Origin: Rhodospirillales bacterium
Lineage (GTDB): Bacteria > Pseudomonadota > Alphaproteobacteria > UBA8366 > JADFVY01
Direction: 5' to 3'
Assembly (NCBI GenBank): GCA_020356105.1
Contig: CP070634.1
Location: 694,691 to 732,681, forward strand
DNA: 37,991 bases
Positions 35,208-37,991 of this stretch are shown piece by piece (the first letter of the stretch is position 1; each line of letters begins with the position of its first letter). Made by a program: the position numbers and the translations under genes. Under the pieces are notes generated by a model. It did not search any database. It was given only the letters and a program-made list of their open reading frames with translations, and was not told the origin of the DNA.

Positions 35208-37379
35208 CTAGTGCAGATCCATGCGCGGTTCCATGTCACTACCGCCCATTCGGGCGTCATCGCCATCGCGCGGCCGGACCATGTTCTTCTCGAACGTCAC
35301 GATAACGGTGGTTCCCCGCCGAGGGACGCTATCGATCTTGATGGTGCCGCCATGCAGCTGGACAAGGCTCTTTGTCAGTGGCAGTCCCAGTCCCGTTCCC
35401 TCGTATCTGCGTGCCAGCGAACTGTCGACCTGGATGAAGGGCTGGAATACCCCGTCGATATGTTCTTCGGGAATGCCAATGCCGTTGTCCGCCACCGAGA
35501 TCGCGAGGCGGCCGTCCCTTCCGGATTTGGCCGCGACCACGATCAGCCCGCCATCGGGGGTGAATTTCAAGGCGTTCGAAACGAGATTGATGAGGATCTG
35601 TCGGATTGCACCCGGATCGGCGTGCAGGTATGGCAGCGGTTCCTCAAGTTCGACTTCAATGACTTGCCCCGCCGCCTGCGCCTGACCGTGAAACAGGCGC
35701 AGGACCTCATCGATCGCGGTCGCCAGGTTCATCGTCTGACGGCGCAAATTGAACTCGTTGGCCTCGACCTTGGTCAGGTCGAGGATGTTGTTGATCAGCC
35801 CCAAAAGGTGCTGGCCGCTGTTCTTGATGTCCCGCACGTAACCCGAATATTTCTTGTGACCGAGGGGGCCGAACATCTCGTCGTTCAGGATTTCCGAAAA
35901 TCCGATAATTGCGTTCAGCGGCGTTCGAAGTTCGTGGCTGATCATCGCGAGGAACCCGGACTTCGCATGGTTGGCGATTTCGGCCTCTTCCTTCGCGTTC
36001 TGAAGCGCGCGGGCAACGCGCTTGCGTTCGCGAACCTCGGTCGCCAGCGTTCTGTTGGCGGCCGACAATTTGGCGGTCCGTTCTGTAACCTTTTCCTCGA
36101 TCAGTCGCCGGCGCTTGCGCTGAGCGACGAAATAATGGGCCAGTATCAATGTCAACACGGCACCGAAGGCGGCGACACCGTATGGCGTCGCATGGGTTTC
36201 AAAATTGGTCCGGCCGGACACCGGGGCCACCACGATGGACCAGTTCTGATCGCCGACCTTGTGCGGTTCGCTCATGTGGCGGCCGCGTTTCAGCTCGCCG
36301 AGGGTAAGCGGCCAGCTCTGCGTTCGCCGCAGCTGCGACGGCCGATAATGTATAAGGCCGCCATCGGTTCTGGCCGAGTCATCGAAGACATACATGTCGA
36401 GCCAGGCCGGCGTCGTATACAGATCCACGGTTACGTTGACAATCTTGGCCGGGTCGATCATGCCGACCACGAAGCCCTTCAACGCGGTGCGACGTCCGCC
36501 TATTGAAGCCGGCACGGACCGCCCCCGGTAGACCGGCGCAATCACCATGACGCTGCGCCTTGCGGCGGAGCCGATCGTAATCGGGATGTCCTGCGCCAAG
36601 GTCACGGCTGCCGTGTCCCTTGCCCGCTCAAGTGCTTGGCGTATGGCGGGCACAGTGGCCAGATCGAACCCTAGAATCTCGTCGTTTCCGTCTGTCGGTT
36701 CGACGTAATAGATCGGAAAATAGGACGCACGGTCGGCGGCCTTGACGATCTCCGTTCCGGAATTGCGCTCGGAAATCGAAAACCCGAACAGCCCATCCAT
36801 CTGGGCTTTTTCCTCGTAGTCCGCGCGTTTGTCGTGCGGCACAAACGGAATCCACTTCAGAGACTGTATGCCGGGATACGATTTCAGTCCCGGGAACGCC
36901 TCGATCCCGGACTGTTTGGGAAGCTGCCCAATCGTAAAGTCGTAGAAGCTCCATCGATCGACTTCGATGTCCCCGCCCGAAAAGATCCGGGCCGTCATCT
37001 GCACCGCTTCAACTTGCTGATTGACGGCATTCTGGACAACGGCGACGTGGTGGGAAGCCTCGCGGACAAACCGGTGCTGCTCGACCCGCTCGAAATAGTC
37101 GCGCGAGGTCAGGTAGCCGCCGACCGAAATCGCCGATCCCGCGACAAGCACCACAAAGACCGGCAAATGATCACGCCAGCGGCGTCGCCAGCGGATGCGC
37201 CCAATGCGGTAGACGCGCTGGGAGATGGCGGCGATCCTTGCCAGCGCCGACGCGGCGCAGCGACGACCACGGGTCCTCCAATCCCTGGAATCCCCGTGCC
37301 GGCCCTTCGCGCGCGGCGAGACCCTCCTAACTTCCACCCGTTCCCTTGATCTGTTCCCCGGTCGCTTAAAGCTTGGCAA
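35208..37379 (-). CDS. CHASE-domain sensor histidine kinase
   Basis: A 723-residue membrane kinase. A basic N-terminus is followed by TM1 (about 70-90), a periplasmic CHASE domain (about 95-370, with YPGIQSLKWIPFVP and YFPIYYVEP), TM2 (about 392-410), a coiled coil, a HisKA domain with the phosphorylated His in MISHELRTPLNAIIGFSEIL, and an HATPase domain (LVSNALKFTP, DNGIGIPEEHI, EGTGLGLPLTKSL). No receiver domain, so a separate response regulator is needed and none lies beside it. The TTG start at 37379 is supported by GAGGAAGG six bases ahead; an internal GTG at 37337 is an alternative. Confidence 0.88.
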   Translation of the reverse strand: MPSFKRPGNRSRERVEVRRVSPRAKGRHGDSRDWRTRGRRCAASALARIAAISQRVYRIGRIRWRRRWRDHLPVFVVLVAGSAISVGGYLTSRDYFERVEQHRFVREASHHVAVVQNAVNQQVEAVQMTARIFSGGDIEVDRWSFYDFTIGQLPKQSGIEAFPGLKSYPGIQSLKWIPFVPHDKRADYEEKAQMDGLFGFSISERNSGTEIVKAADRASYFPIYYVEPTDGNDEILGFDLATVPAIRQALERARDTAAVTLAQDIPITIGSAARRSVMVIAPVYRGRSVPASIGGRRTALKGFVVGMIDPAKIVNVTVDLYTTPAWLDMYVFDDSARTDGGLIHYRPSQLRRTQSWPLTLGELKRGRHMSEPHKVGDQNWSIVVAPVSGRTNFETHATPYGVAAFGAVLTLILAHYFVAQRKRRRLIEEKVTERTAKLSAANRTLATEVRERKRVARALQNAKEEAEIANHAKSGFLAMISHELRTPLNAIIGFSEILNDEMFGPLGHKKYSGYVRDIKNSGQHLLGLINNILDLTKVEANEFNLRRQTMNLATAIDEVLRLFHGQAQAAGQVIEVELEEPLPYLHADPGAIRQILINLVSNALKFTPDGGLIVVAAKSGRDGRLAISVADNGIGIPEEHIDGVFQPFIQVDSSLARRYEGTGLGLPLTKSLVQLHGGTIKIDSVPRRGTTVIVTFEKNMVRPRDGDDARMGGSDMEPRMDLH

Positions 37380-37508
37380 TGACCTTCCTCAATAGTGGCG
37401 ATCTCGATTGGCCGGGACCTCTCGAGATCTGAAAATCAGTCGGACCAAAAACACTCGAAACATCTTTTCCTTTCAATTCGCCGCGCCAGATTTCTGCAAG
37501 TCACCCGG

Positions 37509-37991
37509 TCATCCGACCGGCATCAAACCCCTGACCGGCGGAGCGTCCTGATCAAGAACCGGCACGCGCCATGCGCCCGTTTCCAAATCTTGGCAGGCGA
37601 TTGCGGGGTAGCTGCGGTTTTCCTTTTCCGCCGAACGGATTAGAACGAAGGTGCGGCAGTTCTGGCCGTCTTCGGTCGTGCGGGCTCCCGTCGGCATGAT
37701 CGTGAACATCGCCGGGACGCTGGTGCTGCTCCACCCGGCGCCCGATCCAATCGGCTGCTCGTTCAGGGCATCTTGAATCGCCCAGTTGAGGCCAGCGCGC
37801 GCAGCATCCGGCCAGCCCTTGCCGCCCGGACGGATCGCGACGAGCCCGACGGCGATGATCGTGCCATCGCTGAACCGGTCGACCCGCCGAACATAGTGTC
37901 GTGCGGCCGGCGCATAGAACCAGGTGCGATAGCGCCATTCGCCGTCAGTGACCGCGCTGCGCTCGCAGGTGATCACCTGCGTATCGAACGT
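37509..37991 (-). CDS. Third peptidoglycan-binding-family lipoprotein, C-terminal part only
   Basis: The last 160 codons of a gene whose 5' end lies beyond the right edge of the window. It reads without a stop to the edge (TFDTQVITCERSA). It matches the C-terminal domain of the two paralogues: WYYAP becomes WFYAPAARHYVRR, followed by GLNWAIQDALNEQ, a late cysteine pair (NCRTFVLI and IACQD) and the ending WRVPVLDQD. Whether it has the signal peptide and peptidoglycan-binding domain cannot be seen. Confidence 0.75.
   Translation of the reverse strand, partial: TFDTQVITCERSAVTDGEWRYRTWFYAPAARHYVRRVDRFSDGTIIAVGLVAIRPGGKGWPDAARAGLNWAIQDALNEQPIGSGAGWSSTSVPAMFTIMPTGARTTEDGQNCRTFVLIRSAEKENRSYPAIACQDLETGAWRVPVLDQDAPPVRGLMPVG

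Noticed and set aside
35160..36506. A 448-codon frame on the plus strand
   Set aside because: Antisense to the CHASE kinase, no recognisable domain or ribosome site.

Overview
The window is a GC-rich stretch of a free-living proteobacterium, most likely an alphaproteobacterium of Rhodospirillales type. The evidence is the flavocytochrome c sulfide dehydrogenase genes, the methylated-amine genes, the GC-biased codon use, and a palindromic intergenic repeat of a kind common in alphaproteobacteria. No rRNA, tRNA, CRISPR array, transposase or phage gene was seen. Most genes have a clear Shine-Dalgarno sequence, which was used to fix starts.

Left part (1-9.6 kb): a DUF1641 protein and a dimethylamine/trimethylamine dehydrogenase-like flavoprotein with changed substrate-pocket residues. 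Next comes a minus-strand operon of a small unknown protein, a Tat-exported metallo-beta-lactamase-fold protein and a CobW-type metallochaperone, divergent from a membrane TPR protein with a putative DNA-binding N-terminus. A corrinoid protein and a non-pyrrolysine MttB-family methyltransferase follow. The metabolic theme is methylated amines or betaines.

Centre (9.7-16.9 kb): the most interesting part. A sensor kinase with a periplasmic CxxCH haem motif overlaps a sigma-54 activator by 4 bp on the plus strand, and a perfect FNR/FixK-type box lies upstream of the kinase. Converging on them is a four-gene minus-strand operon: a single-domain response regulator, a response regulator fused to a duplicated membrane-embedded tail, a 13-haem membrane-anchored cytochrome c and a four-helix cytochrome b. 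This operon starts at a near-perfect -24/-12 (sigma-54) promoter and ends at a clear intrinsic terminator. I infer a self-contained, redox-sensing, sigma-54-controlled periplasmic electron-transfer module.

Middle right (17-24.3 kb): a small CPVCN membrane protein, 4-hydroxyphenylpyruvate dioxygenase, a class II aldolase followed by an HD-domain (PhnZ-like) protein, a TraB/GumN protein, a CDP-alcohol phosphatidyltransferase with a HAD phosphatase, and a solitary Tat-exported FccB.

24.6-30.7 kb: a soluble periplasmic Cache protein, a chemoreceptor, a secreted beta-propeller protein with a His-rich tail, and a complete fccA-fccB pair. This looks like a sulfide oxidation and sensing neighbourhood.

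Right end (30.7-38 kb): two overlapping small membrane-protein genes, a GFA/CENP-V-type zinc protein, and three copies of one lipoprotein family. One copy has a stop codon inside its signal peptide and one runs off the window. A CHASE-type sensor histidine kinase lies among them.
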